From assembly GCF_026151205.1 (NCBI RefSeq), contig NC_087075.1, positions 1,417,911 to 1,481,910 on the forward strand: a stretch of 64,000 bases of DNA, given 5' to 3'. Below are positions 43,984-56,862 of this stretch, piece by piece. Position 1 is the first letter of the stretch, and the number at the start of each line of letters is the position of its first letter. The DNA is from Bolinopsis microptera (lineage: Eukaryota > Ctenophora > Tentaculata > Lobata > Bolinopsidae). The position numbers and the translations under genes were made by a program. A model generated the notes under the pieces. It saw nothing but the letters and a program-made list of their open reading frames with translations. It did no database searches and had not been told where the DNA came from.

Positions 43984-46900
43984 ATGGAGACCTCCAAGGT
44001 ACTGAGAGACATGGCATCAGAGCTGTCAAAGTCTATGAAGCCAGAGTCTCTTCCACTCATCACTGCTGAAACATCTTCAGGTAACCTGTTTATCATAACT
44101 GTAAGTGACGTTTGATTTCAATATTGCTGATGTTAAAGTTCATAATGACAATCTGTTTTCGTTCTTTTGAGTGGGTCGATCATATAATTGATGTTTTGGG
44201 ACTAAGTGAGAGTCTCCACTCAGTTTTTCAAACAAATAGTTGTCAACGTTGAGTTTTAAACTAATTATAACACTACAAATCTATTACATTTATTGAGCTA
44301 TGTAACGTAATTGTATCGTCTTTTCCATGACAAGACCGTGGGCCGAAACGTTGACAACTATTTGTTTGAAAAACTGAGTGGAGACTCTCACTTTGTCCCA
44401 AAACATCAATTAAAAGTTCATAATGACTCACACTTTCCCATTACTTAATGTTCTTTTCTTTACTTGTTCAAATTAGCTGTTTTCTTGGATAGAAGTATTC
44501 ATTTTTGGTAATTCAGTCAGGAAGAACGATTATCAACTATATTTTGGTACTTTCTTGTTAAAGTCATGTTTATTCATCTCACCTCAGCGTATGTTCACAA
44601 ACGAGTTACCAAAGAACAAAAGAAGCCTGTTCTCAAGAAAAACTCTAAAAGTGCTGCACTCTTAAAAGCTGGTTACACAAAAGGTATTTTAAATCATTGA
44701 TCTTTGTTTGTAAATTGTGCAAATTATTGGTTGGAATTCCAACAACATCTCATGCGAAAATTCTCTAAAATTGCATCTCACAATGCAAAATTGTGTACAG
44801 ATGTGAGGGAAATCCCTTATTATATTGTCTATTTTCAGAGAAAAGGATGTTTGAAATAACGATGATGGTTTCATTTGTTATCCTCCAGCTGACGATTATG
44901 ACTCTTGTAATGTATCATTTTAAGAGGCAATACTTTGGAGCTTTCATAATGTCCTTAGGTATGTACATTTATACAAAAACCACTAATTGTGACTCATTGT
45001 CATAAAATTAGGCAAACGTTTCAACCAAACACCAGACCAGTAACCCCCCCCCCCCCCCCCCCCAGTAATGTTTCCTTTGTTCACAGTATTATTATACAAC
45101 AAGCATTCTATCTTTTAGGAATCTTATTTGTACACTGGACAGTATGTAATACTAAATTTGGAAACCTCATCAAAGCTTCTGTATTGAAAACAATTAAAGT
45201 GTTGAAATTGGAATTGCTTTGCGGCACTTAATAATAACTGGTGATGTTACGGCACTTAGTAATTACTGATGATGTTATGGCACTTAGTAATTACTGGTGA
45301 TGTTATGGCACTTAGTAATTACTGGTGATGTTATGGCACTTAGTAATTACTGGTGATGTTATGACACTTAGTAATTACTGGTGATGTTATGGCACTTAGT
45401 AATTACTGGTGATGTTATGGCACTTAGTAATTACTGGTGATGTTATGGCACTTAGTAATTACTGGTGATGTTATGGCACTTAGTAATTACTGGTGATGTT
45501 ATGGTACTTAGTAATTACTGGTGATGTTATGGCACTTAGTAATTACTAGTGATGTTATGGCACTTAGTAATTACTGGTGATGTTATGACACTTAGTAATT
45601 ACTGGTGATGTTATGACACTTAGTAATTACTGGTGATGTTATGGCACTTAATAATTACTGGTGATGTTACGGCACTTAGTAATTACTAGTGATGTTATGG
45701 CACTTAGTAATTACTGATGATGTTATGGCACTTAGTAATTACTAATGATGTTATGGCACTTAGTAATTACTGGTGATGTTATGGCACTTAATAATTACTG
45801 GTGATGTTATGGCACATAGTAATTACTAGTGATGTTATGGCACTTAGTAATTACTAATGATGTTATGGCACTTAGTAATTACTGGTGATGTTATGGCACT
45901 TAATAATTACTGGTGATGTTATGGCACTTAGTAATTACTGGTGATGTTATGGCACATAGTAATTACTAGTGATGTTATGGCACTTAGTAATTACTAGTGA
46001 TGTTATGGCACTTAGTAATTACTGGTGATGTTATGGCACTTAGTAATTAATGGTGATGTTATGGCACTTAGTAATTACTGGTGATGTTATGGCACTTAGT
46101 AATTACTGGTGATGTTACGGCACATAGTAATTACTGGTGATGTTACGGCACTTAGTAATTACTGGTGATGTTATGGCACTTAGTAATTACTGGTGATGTT
46201 ACGGCACTTAGTAATTACTGGTGATGTTATGGCACTTAGTAATTACTGATGATGTTATGGTACTTAGTAATTACTAATGATGTTATGGCACTTAGTAATT
46301 ACTGGTGATGTTATGGCACTTAATAATTACTGGTGATGTTATGGCACTTAGTAATTACTGGTGATGTTATGGCACATAGTAATTACTAGTGATGTTATGG
46401 CACTTAGTAATTACTAGTGATGTTATGGCACTTAGTAATTACTGGTGATGTTATGGCACTTAGTAATTAATGGTGATGTTATGGCACTTAGTAATTACTG
46501 GTGATGTTATGGCACTTAGTAATTACTGGTGATGTTACGGCACATAGTAATTACTGGTGATGTTACGGCACTTAGTAATTACTGGTGATGTTATGGCACT
46601 TAGTAATTACTGGTGATGTTACGGCACTTAGTAATTACTGGTGATGTTATGGCACTTAGTAATTACTGATGATGTTATGGTACTTAGTAATTACTGGTGA
46701 TGTTATGGCACATAGTAATTACTGGTGATGTTATGGCACTTAGTAATTACTGATGATGTTATGGTACTTAGTAATTACTAGTGATGTTATGGCACTTAGT
46801 AATTACTGGTGATGTTATGGCACTTAGTAATTACTAGTGATGTTATGGCACTTAATAATTACTGGTGATGTTATGGCACTTAGTAATTACTGGTGATGTT

Positions 46901-49900
46901 ATGGCACATAGTAATTACTGGTGATGTTATGGCACTTAGTAATTACTGGTGATGTTATGGCACTTAGTAATTACTAGTGATGTTATGGCACTTAGTAATT
47001 ACTGGTGATGTTATGGCACATAGTAATTACTGGTGATGTTATGGCACTTAGTAATTACTGGTGATGTTATGGCACTTAATAATTACTGGTGATGTTACGG
47101 CACATAGTAATTACTAGTGATGTTATGGTACATAGTAATTACTAGTGATGTTATGACACTTAATAATTACTGGTGATGTTATGGCACTTAGTAATTACTG
47201 GTGATGTTATGGCACTTAGTAATTACTGGTGATGTTATGGCACTTAGTAATTACTGGTGATGTTATGGCACTTAATAATTACTGGTGATGTTACGGCACA
47301 TAGTAATTACTAGTGATGTTATGGTACATAGTAATTACTAGTGATGTTATGACACTTAATAATTACTGGTGATGTTATGGCACTTAGTAATTACTGGTGA
47401 TGTTATGGCACTTAGTAATTACTAGTGATGTTACGGCACTTAGTAATTACTGGTGATGTTATGGCACATAGTAATTACTGGTGATGTTATGGCACTTAGT
47501 AATTACTGGTGATGTTATGGCACATAGTAATTACTGGTGATGTTATGGCACTTAGTAATTACTGGTGATGTTATGGCACTTAGTAATTACTAGTGATGTT
47601 ATGGCACTTAATAATTACTGGTGATGTTATGGCACTTAGTAATTACTGGTGATGTTATGGCACATAGTAATTACTGGTGATGTTATGGCACTTAGTAATT
47701 ACTGGTGATGTTATGGCACTTAGTAATTACTAGTGATGTTATGGCACTTAGTAATTACTGGTGATGTTATGGCACATAGTAATTACTGGTGATGTTATGG
47801 CACTTAGTAATTACTGGTGATGTTATGGCACTTAATAATTACTGGTGATGTTACGGCACATAGTAATTACTAGTGATGTTATGGTACATAGTAATTACTA
47901 GTGATGTTATGACACTTAATAATTACTGGTGATGTTATGGCACTTAGTAATTACTGGTGATGTTATGGCACTTAGTAATTACTGGTGATGTTATGGCACT
48001 TAGTAATTACTGGTGATGTTATGGCACTTAATAATTACTGGTGATGTTACGGCACATAGTAATTACTAGTGATGTTATGGTACATAGTAATTACTAGTGA
48101 TGTTATGACACTTAATAATTACTGGTGATGTTATGGCACTTAGTAATTACTAATGATGTTATGGCACATAGTAATTACTGGTGATGTTATGGCACTTAGT
48201 AATTACTGGTGATGTTATGGCACATAGTAATTACTAGTGATGTTATGGTACATAGTAATTACTGGTGATGTTATGACACTTAATAATTACTGGTGATGTT
48301 ATGGCACTTAGTAATTACTGGTGATGTTATGGCACTTAATAATTACTGGTGATGTTACGGCACATAGTAATTACTAGTGATGTTATGGCACTTAGTAATT
48401 ACTGGTGATGTTATGGCACTTAATAATTACTGGTGATGTTATGGCACTTAATAATTACTGGTGATGTTACGGCACATAGTAATTACTAGTGATGTTATGA
48501 CACTTAGTAATTACTGGTGATGTTATGACACTTAATAATTACTGGTGATGTTATGGCACTTAGTAATTACTGGTGATGTTATGGCACTTAATAATTACTG
48601 GTGATGTTACGGCACTTAGTAATTACTGGTGATGTTACGGCACTTAATAATTACTGGTGATGTTATGGCACTTAGTAATTACTGGTGATGTTATGGCACT
48701 TAGTAATTACTGGTGATGTTATGGCACTTAGTAATTACTGGTGATGTTATGGCACTTAGTAATTACTGGTGATGTTATGACACTTAATAATTACTGGTGA
48801 TGTTATGGCACTTAGTAATTACTGGGGATGTTATGGCACTTAATAATTACTGGTGATGTTATGGTACTTAGTAATTACTGGTGATGTTATGGCACTTAAT
48901 AATTACTAAGGATGTTATGGCACTTAGTAATTACTGGTGATGTTATGGTACTTAATAATTACTGGTGATGTTATGGCACTTAGTAATTACTGGTGATGTT
49001 ATGGCACTTAGTAATTACTGGTGATGTTATGGTACTTAGTAATTACTGGTGATGTTATGGTACTTAGTAATTACTGGTGATGTTATGGCACTTAGTAATT
49101 ACTGGTGATGTTATGGCACTTAGTAATTACTGGTGATGTTATGACACTTAATAATTACTGGTGATGTTATGGCACTTAATAATTACTGGTGATGTTACGG
49201 CACATAGTAATTACTAGTGATGTTATGGTACATAGTAATTACTGGTGATGTTATGGCACTTAGTAATTACTGGTGATGTTACGGCACATAGTAATTACTG
49301 ATGATGTTATGGCACTTAGTAATTACTGGTGATGTTACGGCACATAGTAATTACTGGTGATGTTACGGCACTTAGTAATTACTGGTGATGTTATGACCTC
49401 AATTCACAACTATTGAAAATCTATTATTTAAATAAATAGTTTTAGGTTCTCGACATGCGACATCAACAAAAATTTGTATCGTGTTTTTCAGATACAAATA
49501 ACAGACATCTGATTTGTCTGTTCCTTCAGATAAAATATCTAACGTTTTTACAGTGTTTGGTGCATTGTTAGCAGATTTCATGTCCGGTCTAGTCCATTGG
49601 GCAGCAGATACATGGGGAACCGTGAATATACCTATCATAGGACAAGTAAGTGATACGTAATAACTTAACTACACCTTCACTACACCTTTATTACACCTTT
49701 GCTTTACCATTACTACACCTTTACTGCACCTTCACTTCACCTTCACTACATATATATTCACTTCGGGTACCATGTATACCTTTTGACTAAGATTTGTTTA
49801 AAAGGTTTGAAATTTTTCAAATCTAATATAAAGATTATTCTCACAAAACTGTTGTCGCAAATTGTGTTTCTCGAACATGTTCTAGAACTAATCGTGTTTC

Positions 49901-51610
49901 TCGAACATCTTCTAGAACTAATAAGAAAGTTCCAACCTACGTATTTTATATATATAATATATATAAAACTAGTTAGGGTTATATATAATAAGATTATAAT
50001 CAAACAGTCAGGATCGTACCATTGTGACCTTCAGTTATTTACACTTTACAGCACTAAAACATACCACTAGAAGGTACTAGATAATACTAGTTACCCAGCG
50101 AGAAAGTGAAGTAGAATCCAGCTTAATTACATTGTAAAGTCGTGCAGTATAATGTGGCATTATGTGGCATTATGTGGCATTATGTGGCATTATGTGGCAT
50201 TATGTGAACTGTTAATGGAGATACACTCAGTTTCTTATAAGAAACATTCTCTAATCTATACAATATAGGGCTTATTTTCCGAAACGTAAACTTTGCAAAG
50301 TTTTTTCTGAAAACTACTTTGCTCCACGGTTCATGCAATTTAATCGAAACATTATTTGGTTGGTTGGCAATTAGCTAATTATGTAATTATCCAATTAACT
50401 GATTAACTGACGTGAAAATTTAAGAAACAAACGTCTGTCTCATTTATAAGTTAAACACCCTACTATGCTATTGTTCACATCTAAAGATATTTGACAAACA
50501 ATAAAGACCTAGTAAAATGCCCCCCCCCCCCCCCCCAATGTTTCCTTTCTCTTATAGAACAGAGAGTGTGTAATGTGGTAACACTATGATGTGAACAGTG
50601 CTTTTACACAACAAGATAAATTGAGACATTTAAGTAAACATTATCTCGCGATAAAAATAAAGATTGATTAACATCATTACACACTCTGATCATATCAGAT
50701 AAGTTTATTAATTCTTTATTGAATTACCGCAATGTTAACTGAAACAGATATCACGTGTGTTACCTGGCAACAGTGCCCCACTCTCTTCCTATAAACTACA
50801 GATATGTAGTGTACTAATGTAGTGTACTAATGTGTCACCTATATTTTCAGGCGTTTATCAGACCGTTTCGGGAGCACCACGTGGACCCGGTTGCCATGAC
50901 AAAACACGACATAGTTGAGACGAACGGAGATAACTGCATGTTATCCAACTTGTTTCTAGTTCCCTTACTTTCCTGGTGAGTAACACGTGGGTTACACGTG
51001 TGTATTATCACGTGGGTTACACGTGTGTATTATCACGTGGGTTACACGTGTGTATTATCACGTGGGTTACACGTGTGTATTATCACGTGGGTTACACGTG
51101 TGTATTATCACACACGTTATATATTTTTCAATATTTTAATAATATAATATAAATATTTAAACAGGATTATATTGATTAATCTAATACCTAAAAAGTGTCA
51201 TTATTTATTTAAATGGACACTACCTAATTAGTTACGACCTACCTAAAGTACGTGGTAACTAATGAGATAACTAACTTATACTTGCTACAGTTGCTATCTG
51301 TACGGGGAGGAGTGGATGCTAATATCACACACGTTGTATATTTTTCAATATTTTAATAATATAATATAAATATTTAAACAGGATTATATTGATTAATCTA
51401 ATACCTAAAAAGTGTCATTATTTATTTAAATGGACACTACCTAATTAGTTACGACCTACCTAAAGTACGTGGTAACTAATGAGATAACTAACTTATACTT
51501 GCTACAGTTGCTATCTGTACGGGGAGGAGTGGATGCTGCAAAACTTCTCTCTCCTTGTGTTCGGAGCTACTTTCACCATCTACGTTTGTCTCACTAACCA
51601 GATACACAAG
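43984..51610 (+). CDS. PEDS1: plasmanylethanolamine desaturase (TMEM189/Kua), 3' end missing
   Basis: Membrane desaturase that introduces the vinyl-ether bond of plasmalogens, acting in the ER. Exons: 43984-44080, 44588-44683, 44839-44958, 49554-49645, 50851-50975 and 51508-51610; all GT-AG, phases match, 633 bp = 211 codons. The N-terminal 70 residues are Lys-rich. TM1 lies in exon 3 ([18 protein letters not shown]). Exon 4 gives the family signature [17 protein letters not shown]. Exon 5 gives [15 protein letters not shown] and ETNGDNCM, with His residues of the diiron-type site. Exon 6 ends at TNQIHK. Human PEDS1 has 270 residues; the remaining His-rich segment (WSHTY... HHRIHH) of about 70 residues was not found up to 64000. 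The next exon is probably beyond the window, which would make intron 6 more than 12 kb. The start at 43984 is the first ATG of the exon; an upstream 5' UTR exon is possible. Confidence 0.93.
44185..44412. mobile_element. 228-bp foldback MITE with 66-bp arms in PEDS1 intron 1
   Basis: Arms 44185-44250 and 44347-44412 are reverse complements with one mismatch. The 96-bp centre has no coding. It is distinct in sequence from the foldback at 35795. Confidence 0.93.
45221..49396. repeat. 28-bp minisatellite, about 149 copies, in PEDS1 intron 3
   Basis: Unit of 28 bp (core GGCACTTAGTAATTACTGG then TGATGTTAT). Variants (CACATAG, CTTAATAA, CTAGTGATG, TTACGG) recur in blocks of several hundred bp (for example 45770-46150 against 46290-46570 and 47040-47210 against 47230-47380), so whole blocks were duplicated. 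It makes up nearly all of the 4.6-kb intron. Confidence 0.97.
49646..50850 (+). other. PEDS1 intron 4
   Basis: Contains CTTCACTACACCTT-type short repeats at the 5' end, a TTCTCGAACATSTTCTAGAAC duplication near 49868-49920, a five-copy 10-bp array (50151-50206) and a poly-C run at about 50520-50536. No gene. Confidence 0.7.
50151..50206. repeat. 10-bp array ATGTGGCATT, 5 copies
   Basis: Five exact direct copies in PEDS1 intron 4. Confidence 0.9.
50984..51108 (+). repeat. 25-bp E-box array at the PEDS1 exon-5 donor, 5 copies
   Basis: Units start at 50984, 51009, 51034, 51059 and 51084. Each carries two CACGTG E-boxes separated by GGTTA. The array begins 8 bp after the donor junction at 50975/50976, so the GTGAGT itself is just outside. 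Confidence 0.94.
51104..51537 (+). repeat. 217-bp tandem duplication including the PEDS1 exon-6 acceptor
   Basis: Copy one is 51104-51320 and copy two 51321-51537, nearly identical. Each contains the intron end, the acceptor TTGCTACAG (51282-51290 and 51499-51507) and the first 30 exon bases. Only copy two continues into the rest of exon 6. Use of the first acceptor would give a frameshift-free start but run into intron stops. Confidence 0.95.
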
Positions 51611-51639
51611 GTAATTGTTTTCATATCTAACAAACCTAT

Positions 51640-51904
51640 GGGTGAGGGGTGAGGGGTGAGGGGTGAGGGGTGAGGGGTGAGGGGTGAGGGGTGAGGGGTG
51701 AGGGGTGAGGGGTGAGGGGTGAGGGGTGAGGGGTGAGGGGTGAGGGGTGAGGGGTGAGGGGTGAGGGGTGAGGGGTGAGGGGTGAGGGGTGAGGAGCGAG
51801 GGGTGAGGGGTGAGGAGCGAGGGGTGAGGAGCGAGGGGTGAGGGGTGAGGGGTGAGGGGTGAGGGGTGAGGGGTGAGGGGTGAGGGGTGAGGGGTGAGGG
51901 GTGA
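51640..51904. repeat. GGGGTGA heptamer array, about 38 units
   Basis: Plus strand carries GGGG every seven bases with TGA spacers, ideal for G-quadruplex formation. A few units are GGAGCGA. Starts 30 bp after the PEDS1 exon-6 donor. A 24-base C run follows at about 51932-51955. Confidence 0.96.
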
Positions 51905-51980
51905 TCATGATATTTTTCTGTCCAAATATTACCCCCCCCCCCCCCCCCCCCCCCCATGCATACGATCTTAAGATTAACGG

Positions 51981-52050
51981 GTGGTAAACATGTGGTAAAC
52001 AGGTGGTAAACAGGTGGTAAACAGGTGGTAAACAGGTGGTAAACAGGTGG
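51981..52050. repeat. 11-bp array GGTGGTAAACA
   Basis: Six to seven copies, followed at 52098-52146 by two copies of ATTATAACGTGAG plus poly-C. Confidence 0.9.
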
Positions 52051-52372
52051 TAAACACTGACACTACTTATTATCCTACTGTTATATTATAACGTGAGCCC
52101 CCCCCCCCCCCCCATTATAACGTGAGCCCCCCCCCCCCCTCCCCCCATTATAACATGTCAATCCTTTGGGAATTCCATCTGGCAGAGTTTCATCAGATTA
52201 CAGAAGAGAAATACTGATGTGTCTACTTAACGAATTACGTGCGATGGTGTGAGATAATGGCATATTTACGAGATATAATTCTATTTGTAGATGTAATATA
52301 TAAAGTAATTCTTGTAGTATTTAGATTTTCATATTTGTAACCGCATCAAAATATCACACTATCAGTGAGGAA

Positions 52373-53044
<672 letters not shown>

Positions 53045-54311
53045 TGGACAGTACAGTGGACAGTACAGTGGACAGTACAGTGGACAGTACAGTGGACTGT
53101 ACAGTGGACAGTACAGTGGACACTGGACAGTACAGTGGACACTGGACAGTACAGTGGACAGTACAGTGAACTGTACAGTGAACAGTACAGTGGATAGTAC
53201 AGTGGACAGTACAGTGGACAGTACAGTGGACAGTACAGTGGACAGTACAGTGGACAGTACAGTGGACAGTACAGTGGACAGTACAGTGGACAGTACAGTG
53301 GACAGTACAGTGGACAGTACAGTGGACAGTACAGTGGACAGTACAGTGGACAGTACAGTGGACAGTACAGTGGACAGTACAGTGGACAGTACAGTGGACA
53401 GTACAGTGGACAGTACAGTGGACAGTACAGTGGACAGTACAGTGGACAGTACAGTGGACAGTACAGTGGACAGTACAGTGGACAGTACAGTGGACAGTAC
53501 AGTGGACTGTACAGTGGACAGTACAGTGGACAGTACAGTGGACTGTACAGTGGACAGTACAGTGGACTGTACAGTGGACAGTACAGTGGACAGTACAGTG
53601 GACAGTACAGTGGACAGTACAGTGGACAGTACAGTGGACAGTACAGTGGACAGTACAGTGGACAGTACAGTGGACAGTACAGTGGACAGTACAGTGGACA
53701 GTACAGTGGCCAGTACAGTGGACAGTACAGTGGACAGTACAGTGGACAGTACATTGGACAGTACAGTGGACAGTACAGTGGACAGTACAGTGGACAGTAC
53801 AGTGGACAGTACAGTGGACAGTACAGTGGACTGTACAGTGGACAGTACAGTGGACTGTACAGTGGACAGTACAGTGGACAGTACAGTGGACAGTACAGTG
53901 GACAGTACAGTGGACAGTAAAGTGGACAGTACAGTGGACAGTACAGTGGACAGTACAGTGGACAGTACAGTGGCCAGTACAGTGGACAGTACAGTGGCCA
54001 GTACAGTGGACAGTACAGTGGACAGTACAGTGGACTGTACAGTGGACAGTACAGTGGATTGTACAGTGGACAGTACAGTGGACAGTACAGTGGACAGTAC
54101 AGTGGACAGTACAGTGGACAGTACAGTGGACAGTACAGTGGACAGTACAGTGGACAGTACAGTGGACAGTACATTGGACAGTACATTGGACAGTACAGTG
54201 GACAGTACAGTGGACAGTACAGTGGACAGTACAGTGGACAGTACAGTGGACAGTACAGTGGACAGTACAGTGGACAGTACAGTGGACAGTACAGTGGACA
54301 GTACAGTGGAC
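53045..54311. repeat. 12-bp minisatellite CAGTACAGTGGA, about 105 copies
   Basis: Highly homogeneous. Since 12 is divisible by 3 and the unit has no stop, frames of about 390-436 codons remain open on both strands (TVHC, DSTV, YCPL, YSGQ). None has any non-repeat sequence, so they are not genes. Confidence 0.97.
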
Positions 54312-54365
54312 CTGCACCCTTAGTAGTGCCTTATAGTGCGGGTATGAACAGATAACATATGGGTG

Positions 54366-54957
54366 GGTGACAATTGACCCCCCGACAATTGACCCCCCGA
54401 CAATTAACCCCCCGACAATTGACCCCCCGACAATTGACCCCCGGCTGACCTTGACCCTGACCCAGGACCCAGGACCCAGGACCCAGGACCCAGGACCCAG
54501 GACCCAGGGCCCAGGACCCAGGACCCAGGACCCAGGACCCAGGACCCAGGACCCAGGACCCAGGACCCAGGACCCAGGACCCAGGACCCTGACCCTGACC
54601 CTGACCCTGACCCTGACCCTGACCCTGACCCTGACCCTGACCTTGACCTTGACCCTGACCCTAACCCTAACCCTAACCCTAACCCTGACCCTGACCCTGA
54701 CCCAGGACCCTAACCCTAACCCTTACCCTGACCCAGGACCCTAACCCTAACCCTAACCCTAACCCTGACCCAGGACCCGATCAATTGACCCCAGTGTAAT
54801 TACATGGGGGGTCAATTGTCGGGGGGTCAATTGTCGTACTAAACCCTAGATTTCGCGACAATTGACCCCAGTGTAGTTACATAGGGGTCAATTGTCGGGG
54901 GGTCAATTGTCGGGGGGTCAATTGTCGGGGGGTCAATTGTCGGGGGGTCAATTGTCG
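54366..54957. repeat. compound array with telomere-like core and inverted flanks
   Basis: Order: five GACAATTGACCCCCC units (54369-54445), CCCAGGA heptamers (54462-54590), CCCTGA hexamers merging into CCCTAA hexamers (54586-54775) and then the reverse complement of the first unit, GGGGGGTCAATTGTC (54800-54957). Within the right flank, 54857-54869 and 54884-54896 form a 13-bp hairpin. CCCTAA is the animal telomeric repeat. Confidence 0.93.
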
Positions 54958-55054
54958 CGGTACCATAACATATCACTCTTGAAGTGAGAATATTAAAGCT
55001 GTAAGCAGTATTTGTTTTGACACGTGAAAGAGTTTTAATAATCACTGACGCCTC

Positions 55055-55122
55055 TACACTCTTAAGACCTGTACACTCTCAAGACCTGTACACTCTCAAG
55101 ACCTGTACACTCTCAAGAGTTG
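55055..55122. repeat. 17-bp array, 4 copies
   Basis: Four copies of a CTGTACACTCTCAAGAC unit. Confidence 0.88.
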
Positions 55123-55420
55123 CACAGGTATTATTATATCGGGTCTCATTAATTACACTGCCAACATTCTTTTATATCGCCGCGTATTTCAAATCAGGTT
55201 ACAAACACGCCGTCCATTTTAAAAATTGAAAAAACTAAGTCAATTCTTAAAATTATCTCAATTCTTAAAATTATAAAGTGCTCAGTCTTGTTTTACTTTT
55301 TTATCTGTTACCTATTCACCCTTGAGAAATAAAACTTAAAGTTATAAACCTTCATTGTACTTTACCGGTAGAGTCTAAATTAAATAGTTTGAGATTTCCT
55401 TTACATTATTATATATATTA

Positions 55421-55666
55421 ACTACCTTACTCGGGAATATTATAGCGGGTTAATTTATGACTGGGAAAATTAATGACCGGGAAAAATATGGCGGAATTTT
55501 CCAAAACCCACCAAGCATCAAAATGTATTACTATTAGTTTACCTTACTCGGGAACATAATAGCGGGTTAAATTATGACTGGGAAAATTAATGACCGGGAA
55601 AAATATGGCGGAATTTTCCAAAACCCACCACTTTATCCCAGTCATAATATTCCCGAGTAAGGTAGT
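55421..55666. mobile_element. 246-bp MITE with 23-bp perfect TIRs
   Basis: The 23 bases at 55421-55443 (starting ACTACCTTACTCGGG) are exactly complementary to 55644-55666. Inside, an 88-bp segment is repeated directly with a 117-bp period (55424 and 55541), so the left TIR is partly doubled. No coding. Confidence 0.92.
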
Positions 55667-56337
55667 GTAACCCGGACTTCGGCCGGGATTTCACGGCCGC
55701 AGTTAAAAAGGGTAGGAGTAATTACCCGCTGAGTGAAAACCCGCATTAGGTGAGCAATTCTATTCGGAGTTCCCTCACGTATCCAATAGTATCTGTACCA
55801 CGACTATTACACCTCATCACTCCCGTCTTAAACCGCTTTAAATTAACCCTTATTAACTCCGCACCACACCCGCCTTATATTTGACAACATTACATTGTCG
55901 TATGAAAGTAAACAAACAGACCGCAATGACTGGCTCCCCCCCCCCCCCCCCCCCCTAATAAGCTTATAGTATTACACGCATAAACATTGTCGTATGAAAG
56001 TATGAACTCTCTCTACAGTTTAAACAGACCGCAATCAGTGCCCTATACTCTTAATATCACTTGCGGAGCTAACCTAATTACCAACGCTACAATCTACAGT
56101 GCAGTAATAGAAAATATAGTGAATAGGAAGAAAAAGTGAGCCATTTTAGTGGCTCACTCCATAATGTTGCATTAATAGTACAAAACCATCAATTAAGCCA
56201 CTTACCGCCGGCTGATTTAAAAAAAATTTGCATATGGGCTTCGTCAGAGTTTTGTCGACACTATACCGAAAAAACCAGTCCTGTAACTCTTACCGTTTTT
56301 TCAATATAACCGACCGGAAATTACACACAGACGATCA

Positions 56338-56376
<39 letters not shown>

Positions 56377-56699
56377 TCTGGTGTTATTAAGGTGATATTT
56401 ATGCATGTGCCCCACGGGGATGAATTTCTTATTAATACCATTGATATCATATATTATATTTGTTTGAGTAAACATTGGCTGGTACCACGGGCCAGTACCC
56501 CAAAAAAATAAGAGGTCTTGACTGCCCATGCATCAAACCTTGGCAATCGGTAAATTTCCTCTGGCCCGGAGTCAGCTGACCCTAGGGACCAGAAGATAAA
56601 GGCGTAGAGACTGTGTGTATCTACAAAAGTGGTTGTTTTTACAAGAGACAGGGCTTGCAACGCAAGGGAAGATATATAATATATATACATATCACCGGA
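55667..56699. other. unique sequence with simple repeats
   Basis: Includes a CCCGGACTTCGGCCGGG hairpin right after the MITE (55670-55687), a poly-C run (55936-55954) and an (AC)n run at 56339-56375. No tRNA or other RNA gene could be supported. Confidence 0.6.
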
Positions 56700-56848
56700 G
56701 ACTCGCGGGCGGAACAAAATATTGCACGCGCACGCGCGTGCAATATTTCATATGTCCCCGAGGGCGCTAGCCCGAGGAGGACATATTTTCGTATAGCACG
56801 GAGGGCCCATCGGGCCCGAGTGCTATACGATTTTTCCGCCCGCGAGTC
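56700..56848. other. 149-bp cloverleaf-forming palindrome
   Basis: Outer stem 56700-56714 with 56834-56848 (15 bp perfect). Inside are three consecutive hairpins: 56717-56730 with 56735-56748 (14 bp, loop CACG); 56750-56757 with 56779-56786 (8 bp, plus an apical GGGC/GCCC stem); 56790-56799 with 56820-56829 (10 bp, plus an apical GGGCCC pair). GC content is far above the surroundings. All four stems are uninterrupted, so the structure appears maintained. No coding. Confidence 0.9.
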
Positions 56849-56862
56849 GAGGTGATGTGGAT

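Noticed and set aside
55667-55745. Possible tRNA or structured RNA near the CCCGG hairpin
   Set aside because: No cloverleaf of tRNA type and no A/B box could be matched.
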